A stretch of DNA of 32,600 nucleotides from JAGQRJ01 sp041402045. GTDB taxonomy: Bacteria > Planctomycetota > J058. The stretch is taken from contig JAWKSZ010000084.1 in assembly GCA_041402045.1 (NCBI GenBank), positions 1 through 32,600 of the forward strand, given 5' to 3'. The notes under the pieces are model-generated. The model ran no database searches and was not told the origin of the DNA. It saw only the letters and a list, made by a program, of their open reading frames with translations. How positions within the stretch are numbered: the first letter of the stretch is position 1; every line of letters begins with the position of its first letter. The translations under genes were made by a program, and so were the position numbers. Below, one piece after another: positions 1 through 7,609 of the stretch.

Positions 1-26
1 CGGGCCCGGTGTCCGACAGCGCGCGC

Positions 27-1661
27 TCACTCACCGGGCGGCCCCTCGGCGTAGAGCGCGCGGACCTCCGCCGGGTCCAGGGCGCGCCCGAAGACCTCGA
101 GCCGAGCCACCTCCAGCCCGTCGCGCACGCGGAAGGGGGCCGGCGCCGTGAGCGACGGCCGCGCCTCGCGCAGGCGACCCAGGGGGTGTCCTCCCGCCCC
201 GAGCACCTGCATGGGGGGCTCGGGCCCGAGGGTCTCGAGCCCGTAGAGCTCGCTGTCGACCTCCTCCCCGTCCACGTAGAGGCTGACCGCCCCCAGGGGG
301 AATCCCGCGTAGCGCCCGACGAGGTGGACCCAACGCCCGGCAGGGAGGTCCACGTGCCCGGCGCGCAGGGGCCCGTGCAGCGGCATGATCGCCGAGGCGT
401 CGGGATACCACCCGCCTCCGCGGCGTCGCTGGCTGCCGCCGGCGCGCATGAGGTAGCGCAGGAAGTCGCCGTTCTCGTCGGTCCAGGCGTCGAGCATGAG
501 GATCACGCGGCTGTCGTCGCTGTGCACGATCAACGCGTCGCTCGGCGTCCAGTCCGGGTCGCGCCGCACCCAGCACGCGACCGTCCCCGCGCGCAGGTCG
601 AGCAGCCCGGCCGTGCGGTAGCCGAGGCCAGGGCCGTCGAGGTAGAGCCCGTCGCGCGGCGCGCCGACCGGCGCCGGGGCGGGCGCGGGCGCCGGGGCGG
701 GCGCGAGGGCGGGCGCAGGCAGCGAGGCCGAGGGCCCCCGCAGGGCGTAGGCCACGAGCGCCCCCAGCGCCCCCAGGAGGAGCAGCGCGGCCGGCGCCAG
801 CAGCGCCCCGCGCGGGAGCGTCCGCCGCTGCCGCACGCGCAGCTCCTCGAGGGTCGTGAGCGGGTTGTCCGGCCGCGCGCTGGGCTGCTTCGCGAGACCC
901 AGGGAGAGGGTCTCGCTCAGCTCGCGGGGGACGCCGGGCGCGAGCTCGTGCACCGGGCGCGGCGGCTTCCTGACCAGGTCGTCCAGGGCGCCGATCCAAC
1001 TGACCGCGGGGCAGGGGGGCTCGCCGCTGAGGGCGAAGTAGATCGTGGCGCACACCCCGTAGACGTCGGCCTTGGGCCCCACCGGCCCGTAGCCCTCGGC
1101 GAACAGCTCCGGCGGCCAGAAGCCGGGGGTCCCCATGATCGCGCCGGTGCGGGTCAGGCGGGAGCGCTCGTCAGGCTCCAGCGCCGCGCTCAGCCCGAAG
1201 TCCGCGAGCACGGCGTTGCCCTGGGCGTCGATCAGCACGTTGTTGGGGTTCACGTCGCGGTGCAGGACCCCGGCCTCGTGGGCCGCCTGGATCGCGCCCA
1301 GGAGCTGCTGCAGCCAGCGCTCGACCCGAAACGCCGGCTGCGGCCCCGCGCGCCCTACGACGTCGGAGAGCGACTCGCCCTCGACCCAGCCCAGGATCAG
1401 ATACCACCGTCCGTCGGGGGCCTCTCCCACCTCGTGCACGCGCACGACGTGGGGGTGGTCGATCGCGCACAGGGCGCGGGACTCACGGCGGAAGCGACCG
1501 CCCGCCCCGGCGCCGCCCGCGAAGAACAGCTTCACCGCCCGGGGCTCACCGGTCGTCAGGTCGCGCCCGCGGAAGACCACCGCCTGACCGCCCCGGGCGA
1601 CCTCACCCAGGACCTCGCAGTTGCCCAGCCTCCGCGCCGGGCCCGACGCAGAGGGCCGCAC
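27..1661 (-). CDS. Membrane-anchored Ser/Thr protein kinase with extracytoplasmic LamG domain
   Basis: A Hanks-type kinase of 544 residues, predicted to phosphorylate Ser/Thr on unidentified partners at the inner membrane. Visible kinase motifs are the glycine-rich loop (residues about 19-26), the VAIK-type lysine in RAVKLF, HRDVNPNN (His134, Asp136), DFGLSAAL and a GTPGFWPPE activation-segment end, so it looks catalytically competent. A hydrophobic segment near residues 285-307 is followed by an Ala-Pro linker (about 315-333). The C-terminal region (about 335-535) resembles a LamG/concanavalin-like fold with a CWVRRD strand, a DGEEVDS turn and a final FGRALDPAEVRALY motif. This is a receptor layout: cytoplasmic kinase, membrane helix, outer ligand domain. 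The start is GTG, 13 nt after the methyltransferase stop, so the two are probably one operon. The ligand is unknown. The kinase call is secure; LamG is by motif. Confidence 0.9.
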   Translation of the reverse strand: MRPSASGPARRLGNCEVLGEVARGGQAVVFRGRDLTTGEPRAVKLFFAGGAGAGGRFRRESRALCAIDHPHVVRVHEVGEAPDGRWYLILGWVEGESLSDVVGRAGPQPAFRVERWLQQLLGAIQAAHEAGVLHRDVNPNNVLIDAQGNAVLADFGLSAALEPDERSRLTRTGAIMGTPGFWPPELFAEGYGPVGPKADVYGVCATIYFALSGEPPCPAVSWIGALDDLVRKPPRPVHELAPGVPRELSETLSLGLAKQPSARPDNPLTTLEELRVRQRRTLPRGALLAPAALLLLGALGALVAYALRGPSASLPAPALAPAPAPAPAPAPVGAPRDGLYLDGPGLGYRTAGLLDLRAGTVACWVRRDPDWTPSDALIVHSDDSRVILMLDAWTDENGDFLRYLMRAGGSQRRRGGGWYPDASAIMPLHGPLRAGHVDLPAGRWVHLVGRYAGFPLGAVSLYVDGEEVDSELYGLETLGPEPPMQVLGAGGHPLGRLREARPSLTAPAPFRVRDGLEVARLEVFGRALDPAEVRALYAEGPPGE

Positions 1662-1674
1662 CGGGCGCCGAGCC

Positions 1675-2547
1675 CTACTTCACGCCGATCAGGTAGGCGA
1701 TCCAGGCGTCCTCGTTCTCCGTGCTGTCCGCGCGGGTGAACTCCCCGTTGCCCTCCTCGGTCTCCTCGTCGGTGCCCTCCCAGTAGGCGTGGGCCTGGGA
1801 GAAGCCAGCCTCGCGCAGGAGCTCCTTGACCTCGGGGATCGTCCACTGGCGCCAGTCGTAGGTGAACGCCTTGCGGATCTCGCTCTTGTCCTTGAAGGAG
1901 AAGTGGATGTAGCAAACGATCCCGTTGTTGATCGGGTCGAAGCGGTCCTGGTCCCAGGTGTAGGTGAACCCGGAGTGCTTGGTGTCCTCCTCCATGGCCG
2001 TCTGGGCCTCGGGGCCGCCGAAGATATCGAGCACGAACAGCCCGTGGTCGCTGAGGCCGGCGTGCACGACCTCGAAGTAGGCGCGCAGCTCCTCGCGGGT
2101 CTTGAAGCAGAAGTAGCTGAAGTTCTGCGCGACCGCGATATCGACCCGGGGCGCGCGCTTCACACGCACGTCGCCCTCGATCAAGGTCAGGCGACCCTGC
2201 TCCTCGGCGGTGAGCTGGATCACGTTGTGCTTACGCCCCCACTCCAGCGGCTCGGGGTCGAGGTCCACCCCCCAGGCCTTGTGGGTCTCGGCGCGCTTGA
2301 CCCAGTGGCAGGCGGTGTTGGCCGCGCCGCAGAAGTCCTCGCGCAGGGTCGTCGGCTTGCGGTCGCCGTAGACCTCGCCGTAGGCCTGGAAGAAGAAGTC
2401 GATGTCCGCGTCGGGCTCCTGGACCGCGCGCTGGTAGAGCGCGTAGCGATCCGCTTGCTCCGCCAGGGTCGGCCCCTTCGCCTTCTTCGGCTTCTTGTCC
2501 TTCTTGTCCTTCTTGGGCTTCTTGTCCTTGCCCTTGGCCTTACCCAT
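1675..2547 (-). CDS. Class I SAM-dependent methyltransferase with Lys-rich N-terminus
   Basis: A predicted SAM-dependent methyltransferase of 290 residues; the substrate is unknown. After a strongly basic tail (residues 1-25, mostly Lys with Pro, Gly and Asp) comes the Rossmann core. It shows REDFCGAANTACHW in the motif I position, a VDLDPEPLEW acidic strand (motif II), a GDVR strand and DIAVAQNFSYF (motif IV region). Late strands include LFVLDIFGG. The ATG start at 2547 has an AGAGGG ribosome-binding site about 8 nt upstream. A GTG nine bases further out is possible but lies on top of that site. A TAGAGT -10 box lies about 30 nt upstream. The basic tail could bind nucleic acid or an acidic partner, which is inference only. 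Confidence 0.82.
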   Translation of the reverse strand: MGKAKGKDKKPKKDKKDKKPKKAKGPTLAEQADRYALYQRAVQEPDADIDFFFQAYGEVYGDRKPTTLREDFCGAANTACHWVKRAETHKAWGVDLDPEPLEWGRKHNVIQLTAEEQGRLTLIEGDVRVKRAPRVDIAVAQNFSYFCFKTREELRAYFEVVHAGLSDHGLFVLDIFGGPEAQTAMEEDTKHSGFTYTWDQDRFDPINNGIVCYIHFSFKDKSEIRKAFTYDWRQWTIPEVKELLREAGFSQAHAYWEGTDEETEEGNGEFTRADSTENEDAWIAYLIGVK

Positions 2548-2577
2548 GCTCTGCACCCTCTTGGATTGGAAGCGGAG

Positions 2578-2583
2578 ACTCTA
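2578..2583 (-). promoter_or_regulatory. Putative -10 box (TAGAGT) for the methyltransferase-kinase operon
   Basis: On the minus strand GAGGTAGAGTCTCC lies 30 nt before the methyltransferase ATG. The same GGTAGAnT core recurs upstream of the ABC operon, ribE and the beta-propeller lipoprotein. No convincing -35 was identified. Confidence 0.45.
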
Positions 2584-2595
2584 CCTCGGCGGCTG

Positions 2596-2607
2596 TATCA
2601 TGGCGAC
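2596..2607 (+). promoter_or_regulatory. Leaderless promoter: extended -10 TGTATCAT six bases before ATG
   Basis: TATCAT occupies 2596-2601, preceded by TG, and is followed by exactly six bases before the ATG at 2608. No Shine-Dalgarno sequence fits between them. This is the expected arrangement for a leaderless mRNA. The same spacing recurs at 11969 and 29071. Confidence 0.55.
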
Positions 2608-3513
2608 ATGCGGCCCACGACCCTGCTGTTGAGCGTGCTCCTGCTCCCCTTGGTCCCGTTCCTGGCCCTGGGCATGCTGCTCCTCACCCTCTACGCCATG
2701 TGGCGCGGCCGCCGCGACGCCCAGGACGAGACCCAGCTCCAGCTCTGGACCCAGCGCCAGCGCCCGCGGCTCGTCTCCCGCGCGCTGTGGCTGGGCGCGG
2801 AGAGCATGTGGCAGAGCGTGGCCTTCGCGCGTCAGGCGCTGCACGCGCTCCCGCCCCGGCGGCGGCTCACCGTCGACGAGGGCGACGGGACCCCGGTCGT
2901 CGTGCTCTCGGGCTACCTCGAGAACTCGGGCACGCTGCTGACCCTCGCCCGCCGCCTGCGCGCGGACGGCTTCCGCGTGGTCCAGGCCGACTTCCCCTCG
3001 ACCCTGCACTCGGTCGAGCGCAACGCCGAGTGGCTCCAGGGGCTGGTCCAGGACCTGCTCCAGCAGACGGGGGCCGAGCGGGTGGCGCTGGTCGCCCACA
3101 GCATGGGCGGGCTCGTCTCGCGGGTGTGCGTGCACCGCTTCCCCGAGCTCCCGGTGGCGACGGTGATCAGCCTGGCCACCCCCCACCGCGGCACGCACCT
3201 CGCGCGGCTAGGGATCGGGCAGAGCGCGCGGGACATGACCCCGGGCAGCGAGCTGCTCCAGGCCTTCCCGCCGCACAAGCGCGGGCAGGTCCCGATCCAC
3301 ACGATCGTTTCGGACCAGGAGAACATCGTCAGCCCGAGCTGGTCGGTGGTCCTGGGGGAGGGCGAGAACGTCGTGCTCTCGGAGCCCGTGGGCCACGTGG
3401 GCCCGCTGTTCCTGCAGAGCGCGACGCGCCACGTGATCCGCTGGCTCGACGAGGCCGGCGTCCGGCGCAACGGCGCGCGGCGCGCGCCGGCGGCTCAGCA
3501 GCAGGTGGCGTAG
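2608..3513 (+). CDS. Membrane-anchored alpha/beta hydrolase, lipase/acyltransferase-like
   Basis: A predicted lipase or esterase of 301 residues. An N-terminal hydrophobic helix (residues about 5-32) would anchor it in the membrane or act as a signal-anchor. The hydrolase core starts near residue 88 with PVVVLSGYLENSGT, the strand and oxyanion region. The nucleophile elbow is AHSMGG with Ser165, and a C-terminal His263 in GHVGPLF is the likely catalytic histidine. The family is close to triacylglycerol lipases of the EstA/LipA kind. The start at 2608 is chosen over in-frame upstream coding because it is followed at once by the signal-anchor and preceded by a leaderless-type promoter. It converges on the glutamate-cysteine ligase gene, with only 16 bp between the stops. 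The substrate cannot be read from the sequence. Confidence 0.85.
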   Translation: MRPTTLLLSVLLLPLVPFLALGMLLLTLYAMWRGRRDAQDETQLQLWTQRQRPRLVSRALWLGAESMWQSVAFARQALHALPPRRRLTVDEGDGTPVVVLSGYLENSGTLLTLARRLRADGFRVVQADFPSTLHSVERNAEWLQGLVQDLLQQTGAERVALVAHSMGGLVSRVCVHRFPELPVATVISLATPHRGTHLARLGIGQSARDMTPGSELLQAFPPHKRGQVPIHTIVSDQENIVSPSWSVVLGEGENVVLSEPVGHVGPLFLQSATRHVIRWLDEAGVRRNGARRAPAAQQQVA

Positions 3514-3529
3514 AGGTCGGGCCGGGCGC

Positions 3530-4879
3530 TCAGGCGCTGGGGTAGCGCAGGGCGTCGACCAGGCGCCGGCGGTCCCCCGCCCACTCGCCGCGCCAGCCCT
3601 CGAGCAGCTCCGCGGCCGGGGTGCGCCCCGCGCGGGCGCGCGCGATCGCCGGGCGCAGCGCGTCCAGCACCGACTCGGGCTCGATCCCCGCGCGCACCCG
3701 GCGCTCGACGCCGGCCTGCGCCAGCTCGACCAGCGCCAGGGCTTGCTCGCGCAGGCGCGCGTCGGCCAGAGCCTGGCAAGGCGCGCGCTCGAGGTCCGCG
3801 GTGTGGTCGGCGAGGTCAACCTTGCCCAGGAGCTCGCGGGCCGCGGCGCGAGAGGTGTCGTCGTAGAGCAGGCCCACCCAGAACGCGGGCACCGCCAGCA
3901 GCTCCTCGGGGCGCTGCCCGTCGGTCGAGCGCAGCTCGATCACGCCCTTCTTCAGCCGGCTGTTGGTGAAGATCGAGCCGAGGTGGGTCCACCAGTCCTT
4001 CTCGACCACCGGGTCGCCGTTGGGCCACACCCCGCGCTCGACCACCTCGCGGAACGAGGCGCCGTGCATGGGCGCGTACTTGCCGTCGCGCACCCGGAAC
4101 ATCATGGGCGCGTCGAAGGCGTAAGCGGTGTAGTCGTCGAGGGTCGCGAGGGGCGAGGTGCAGCCCGTGGCGTCCTGGGCCCGGCCCGGGTCGGTGAACA
4201 GCCAGGCCTTGGCCCGCAGGGACGCGCACTGCGCCTCCTCCTGGCCGTCGAAGGGGCTGCAGGCGAAGAGCGCCGTCGCCGCCGGAGCCGCGAGCAGCGA
4301 GATCCGCAGCAGGTCCATGGCGTCCTGAGCGTCGGCGAAGTCCAGCGAGATCTGCAGCGAGAGCGTGCGCTGCATCATGGTGTGCCCGAGGTGCCCCGCG
4401 TGGCCGAGGGAGGCGAAATACTCGCGCATGATCCGGTAGCGGTTCTTGGGCATCCACGGCACGCCCTCGGCGCCGTGGAGCACGATCCCGCCGCCCAGGA
4501 GGAAGAGCTCGTGCTCCTCGGCGATCGCCGCGAGCTGCGCGGTCTTCTCCCGCAGCGAGCGCCCGACCTCGGCCAGGGTCTCGAGGGGCGCGGTCGAGAG
4601 CTCGAACTGCCCGCCGGGCTCGAGGGAGTAGGCCTCTCCGTCCGGCGCCGCCAGCCCGATCAGGGCCTCGCCCTCGTATTCGGAGCGGAACTCGCCGCGC
4701 GCGCGCAGGGACTCGAGCACCCGCTCGATCCCCTGCGGGCCGTCGAAGGTCGCGGGCTCGAGGTCGTCCTGGCGGAGCAGGGACATCTCCAGCTCGACGC
4801 CGATCTTGCGCTTGCCGCCGCCGCTCCGAGCCAGGAGCTCGCTGGCGCGGCGGGCGTCGAGGGTCTCGTTCACGTTCAC
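3530..4879 (-). CDS. gshA: Glutamate-cysteine ligase, plant/proteobacterial type
   Basis: Catalyses ATP-dependent joining of glutamate and cysteine to gamma-glutamylcysteine, the first step of glutathione or related thiol synthesis, in the cytoplasm. The protein (449 residues, normal for the plant-type group) has the GVELEM (GxExE) motif at residues 27-32. Further motifs are the MPKNRYRIMREYF segment and MMQRTLSLQISLDF. SLLAAPAATALFACSPF and the DYTAYAFDAPMMF block align in order with plant GSH1-like enzymes. No glutathione synthetase gene lies in this window. The start is uncertain: GTG codons at 4888, 4879 and 4873 are in frame, and GGTGGAG lies just upstream, so 4879 gives the best compromise. 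The gene shares a 100-bp divergent intergenic region with the broken membrane-protein gene. Confidence 0.8.
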   Translation of the reverse strand: MNVNETLDARRASELLARSGGGKRKIGVELEMSLLRQDDLEPATFDGPQGIERVLESLRARGEFRSEYEGEALIGLAAPDGEAYSLEPGGQFELSTAPLETLAEVGRSLREKTAQLAAIAEEHELFLLGGGIVLHGAEGVPWMPKNRYRIMREYFASLGHAGHLGHTMMQRTLSLQISLDFADAQDAMDLLRISLLAAPAATALFACSPFDGQEEAQCASLRAKAWLFTDPGRAQDATGCTSPLATLDDYTAYAFDAPMMFRVRDGKYAPMHGASFREVVERGVWPNGDPVVEKDWWTHLGSIFTNSRLKKGVIELRSTDGQRPEELLAVPAFWVGLLYDDTSRAAARELLGKVDLADHTADLERAPCQALADARLREQALALVELAQAGVERRVRAGIEPESVLDALRPAIARARAGRTPAAELLEGWRGEWAGDRRRLVDALRYPSA

Positions 4880-4957
4880 TGCGGTCACAGCTCCACCTAC
4901 GGTCGGGCGCCGTTGTATCACTGAAACGCTGGCCGGGCGCAACCAAATCCCGGCGCC

Positions 4958-4966
4958 TGTATGATT
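4958..4966 (+). promoter_or_regulatory. Putative extended -10 (TGTATGAT) in the divergent region
   Basis: TATGAT at 4960-4965 is preceded by TG and lies 14 nt before the ATG at 4980. That would give a leader of only about 8 nt, with no clear ribosome-binding site. It drives the disrupted EF-hand membrane gene. On the other strand a TGATACAA sequence at about 4913-4920 is a candidate -10 for gshA. Confidence 0.45.
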
Positions 4967-4979
4967 TGCGACGACCCTC

Positions 4980-6947
4980 ATGAGCACCCAAGACCTCGTG
5001 TTCACCGTGTTCCTGCTCCCCCTCCTGGCGGGGCTCTTGCGCCTGTTCGCGCGGCGCTGGGAGCTGGCGTGGCTGGGGTTGGCCGCCTGCCTCGGCGGCC
5101 TCGCCGCGGTGGGCGCCCTGGCCGAGCGCCTCCAGCACGAGGGCCCGCTGACCCGGGAGCTCGAGTTCCCCGCCCCCCCGCAGCGCGCCACCCTCCCCGC
5201 GTGGGACGAGGACGACGACGGGGCCCTCGAGCCCGCCGAGCACGCGGGCTGGGTCTACCCCTGGGCCGACGGCTACGACGACGGGCACCCCGACCAGCGG
5301 ATCGACGGCCTCGAGCTCGACCGCTACCTGAGCGTGCCCCTGCGCCTGCGCGACGGGCTCGACCGCTCCTTCCGCGAGCTCGACGCGGACCACGACGGCA
5401 AGCTCGGCACCGCCGAGCTCGGCGCCCCGCCCCCGGTCGACGCCGACTTCGACGCCGACGGGCAGCTGACCCCGGCCGAGCTCGCCGCCTACCGCGCGCG
5501 GATCGACGCGAGCTGGATCAGCGTGGGGGACGCGCTCCCCCCGGGAGGCCAGGCCCAGCTCGAGGCCGCCCACGTCTCCCTGAGCTGGGAGGTGAACCTG
5601 TTCTCGCTCTCCTGGCTGGCCCTGCTCCTGGGGCTCGCCGCCCTGCTCGAGCTGACCCCGGCTCGGCGCCTGCCCTCGACCGCCCTGGCCACGAGGCCCC
5701 CTGGCACCGACGCCCTGGCCACGGACCTCGTCGTCGCCCTGATCCTGTGGCAGGTGGCGGTGCTGATCGTGACCCGGCGCTACGCCGCCGACTGGCTGCG
5801 CGCTGGGGGCGAAGCTGGGTCGCCTGGCTCGCTGACCGCGCTCCAGGCCCCCGGCGCCTCGCCCTGGGCCTGCCCATGCTCGCCGACGACGCGCTCTCAC
5901 CCCGCCCCAGGCCGGGGTCCTGATCACCGCCGCAGTGTGGGTCGCCTGGCCCTCGGGCCGGCTGCGCGGCGCTGCCGCCGCGCTCCAGAGCTTGCTCCAG
6001 CTCGGCGCGGCGGTGCTCGCCGTGCGCGCAGCCCCCCTGTGGTGGGAGACCCCGGGGGTCGCGGCCTCGCTCCTGGCCTGGATCGGGGTGTGTCTGGGCG
6101 CGGTCCCGGTGCTCCTCGCTGCCCTCAGCCGCGACGTGTCGGTGTGCTCGGCCAACCTCGGCCGCGCGGTGTGGTGCCTGGGCCTCGTGATCGTGACCCT
6201 CGACGTGCGCCTGGGCCTGGTCTATATCGCCACCGCCGCCGGCGGCATGGCGCTCCTGCACCTCTCTGCGGAGACGGTGTGGAGCGCCTGCGGCCCCGAG
6301 GGCGGCGAGCGCCGCGAGGTCCCCGGCGCCTTCGTGGGCGCTACGGTCGGGCTGTGCCTGGTCCTGGGCTTGCCGGAGCTCCCCCAGGGGCCGTGCTCGC
6401 GCGGCTGGTCGAGGACCCCGGGTCAGCGCCTTCGCCGCCGCGGTGTGCCTCGTCGGCCTGCGCATGTATCGGCGCCTGTTCTTCCGCCGCCCAGCGAGCC
6501 TGCTCACGACCCCCCACGCGGGGGTGACCCTCGTGCTCGGGAGCGTGGGCTGGGTGCTCGCGGCGAGCGCGGTGTGGGGCTCAGGCCAGTGGGCGGTGGC
6601 CTCGGACCCCCGGCACGAGCGCCTGACCTTCTGGGGCCCGTGGGCGCTCCTGTTCGGCGGCGCGGCGCTGGCCGGCTGGCTCCTGCGCTGGAACTCCACC
6701 TTCCCCTCGCCCCTCCGAATCGTCCAGTCCCCGCGATCTGGAGCGCCTGGGTCGGAGCCCTCCCGCTGGAACAGGGGGTCGAGCAGCACTTCACGCGCTT
6801 CGCCAGCCGCGAGCGCTCCCCTCGATCGAAGTCGAGGGCGGGAACAAGCCGTTCTGGGAGGGCGCGCTGGTGCTGGGCACGAGCGCCCTGGGGCTGTTCG
6901 CCATGTGGGTGTGGGCCGGCCCCAGGCCCTCGAGGCCACGCGGCGCG
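4980..6947 (+). pseudogene. Disrupted multi-pass membrane protein with EF-hand insert, NuoL/Mrp-antiporter-like
   Basis: One coding sequence can be followed only by changing frame six times. It starts at 4980 and shifts near 5810, 5905, 6390, 6420, 6730 and 6825, each time as if one base were missing. Joined up, it gives two N-terminal membrane helices, then three EF-hand loops (DEDDDGALEPAE, DADHDGKLGTAE and DADGQLTPAE) within residues 75-165. Many membrane helices follow. The stretch from VLITAAVWVAW through ETPGVAASLLAWIG and GRAVWCLGLVIVTL to TAAGGMALLHL recalls the central helices of NuoL-type complex I subunits, but the key charged residues are poorly kept, so this family call is tentative. 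The 3' end runs into ribE without a clear stop. It is either a decaying gene or a cluster of missed bases in G/C runs. Confidence 0.6.
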
Positions 6948-7583
6948 CTACGCGCCGCCGAAGCCTGCGCGGCGCAAGGCTTCGAGGTCGAGGCCGCCGA
7001 GCTGCAGCTCGGCGACGCCACCCGCTTCGATCGCCGTCGACCTCAGAGGATACCCGGTCCCGACCTTGCGCTGGCCGAGGGTGGTCACCGCGAGGGTGTG
7101 CGGGATCAGGGCCACCGAGAAGCCGTCGGCGGTGACCTCGGTCAGGGTCAGGCTCACGCCGTCGATCGTGATCGAGCCCTTGTGGATCATGGAGCGGGTC
7201 AGCTCGCGGCCGCAGCGCACGCTGAACCAGGTCTGCCCGGCCTCCTCGCGCGTGGTGGAGACCTCGCCGGTGCCGTCGACGTGCCCGCTGACCACGTGCC
7301 CGTGGAAGCGCCCGTCGGCGCGCATGCTGCGCTCGACGTTGGCCTTCCCGCCGACCTTCAGCCCGCCGAGGGAGGTCAGCTTGAGGGTCTCGGTGATCAC
7401 GTCGAAGGCCGCTCGGCGCCCGTCGATCGTGACCACCGTCAGGCACACGCCGTTGACGGCGATGCTGTCGCCGATCCGCACGCCCTCGTGGACCTCGCCC
7501 AGGTCGAGCACGATCCGCGCGGAGCCCGCGCCCTGCTTTACGGCCTTGACCTCGGCCATGGCCTCCACGATCCCGGTGAACAT
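6948..7583 (-). CDS. ribE: Riboflavin synthase alpha subunit
   Basis: Dismutates two molecules of 6,7-dimethyl-8-ribityllumazine to riboflavin, the last step of vitamin B2 synthesis. The protein has 211 residues, the usual length. It carries the hallmark start MFTGIVE, then the tandem lumazine-binding repeats: GDSIAVNGVCLTV with HVVSGHVDGTGEV in the first, and KGSITIDGVSLTLTEV in the second. The ATG has a GGGAGG ribosome-binding site 6 nt upstream. The gene follows the P450 stop by 23 nt, so it may be read through from the tetR-P450 transcript. A TAGACT -10 box overlaps the P450 stop codon and could give it its own promoter. Its 3' end meets the broken membrane gene on the other strand. Confidence 0.95.
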   Translation of the reverse strand: MFTGIVEAMAEVKAVKQGAGSARIVLDLGEVHEGVRIGDSIAVNGVCLTVVTIDGRRAAFDVITETLKLTSLGGLKVGGKANVERSMRADGRFHGHVVSGHVDGTGEVSTTREEAGQTWFSVRCGRELTRSMIHKGSITIDGVSLTLTEVTADGFSVALIPHTLAVTTLGQRKVGTGYPLRSTAIEAGGVAELQLGGLDLEALRRAGFGGA

Positions 7584-7603
7584 GCGCGCCTCCCGCGGGC
7601 GGC

Positions 7604-7609
7604 AGTCTA
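7604..7609 (-). promoter_or_regulatory. Putative -10 box TAGACT for ribE
   Basis: GGGGGTAGACTGC lies 20 nt before the ribE ATG. Its TAG is also the stop codon of the P450 gene, so part of the match is forced by coding. The match to the boxes at 17334 and 21839 supports a promoter role. Confidence 0.35.

Noticed and set aside
9..1739. Long plus-strand frame opposite the receptor kinase
   Set aside because: It is a typical antisense frame of a very GC-rich gene, with Arg/Gly/Pro-rich low-complexity translation, while the minus strand gives a full kinase.
4911..4966. Riboswitch between gshA and the EF-hand gene
   Set aside because: The divergent gap is only about 100 bp and shows promoter-like boxes but no conserved aptamer-like structure.
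3816..6155. Long minus-strand frame of about 780 residues
   Set aside because: It lies in a shifted frame of gshA and antisense to the EF-hand gene, has biased composition and no recognisable domain.
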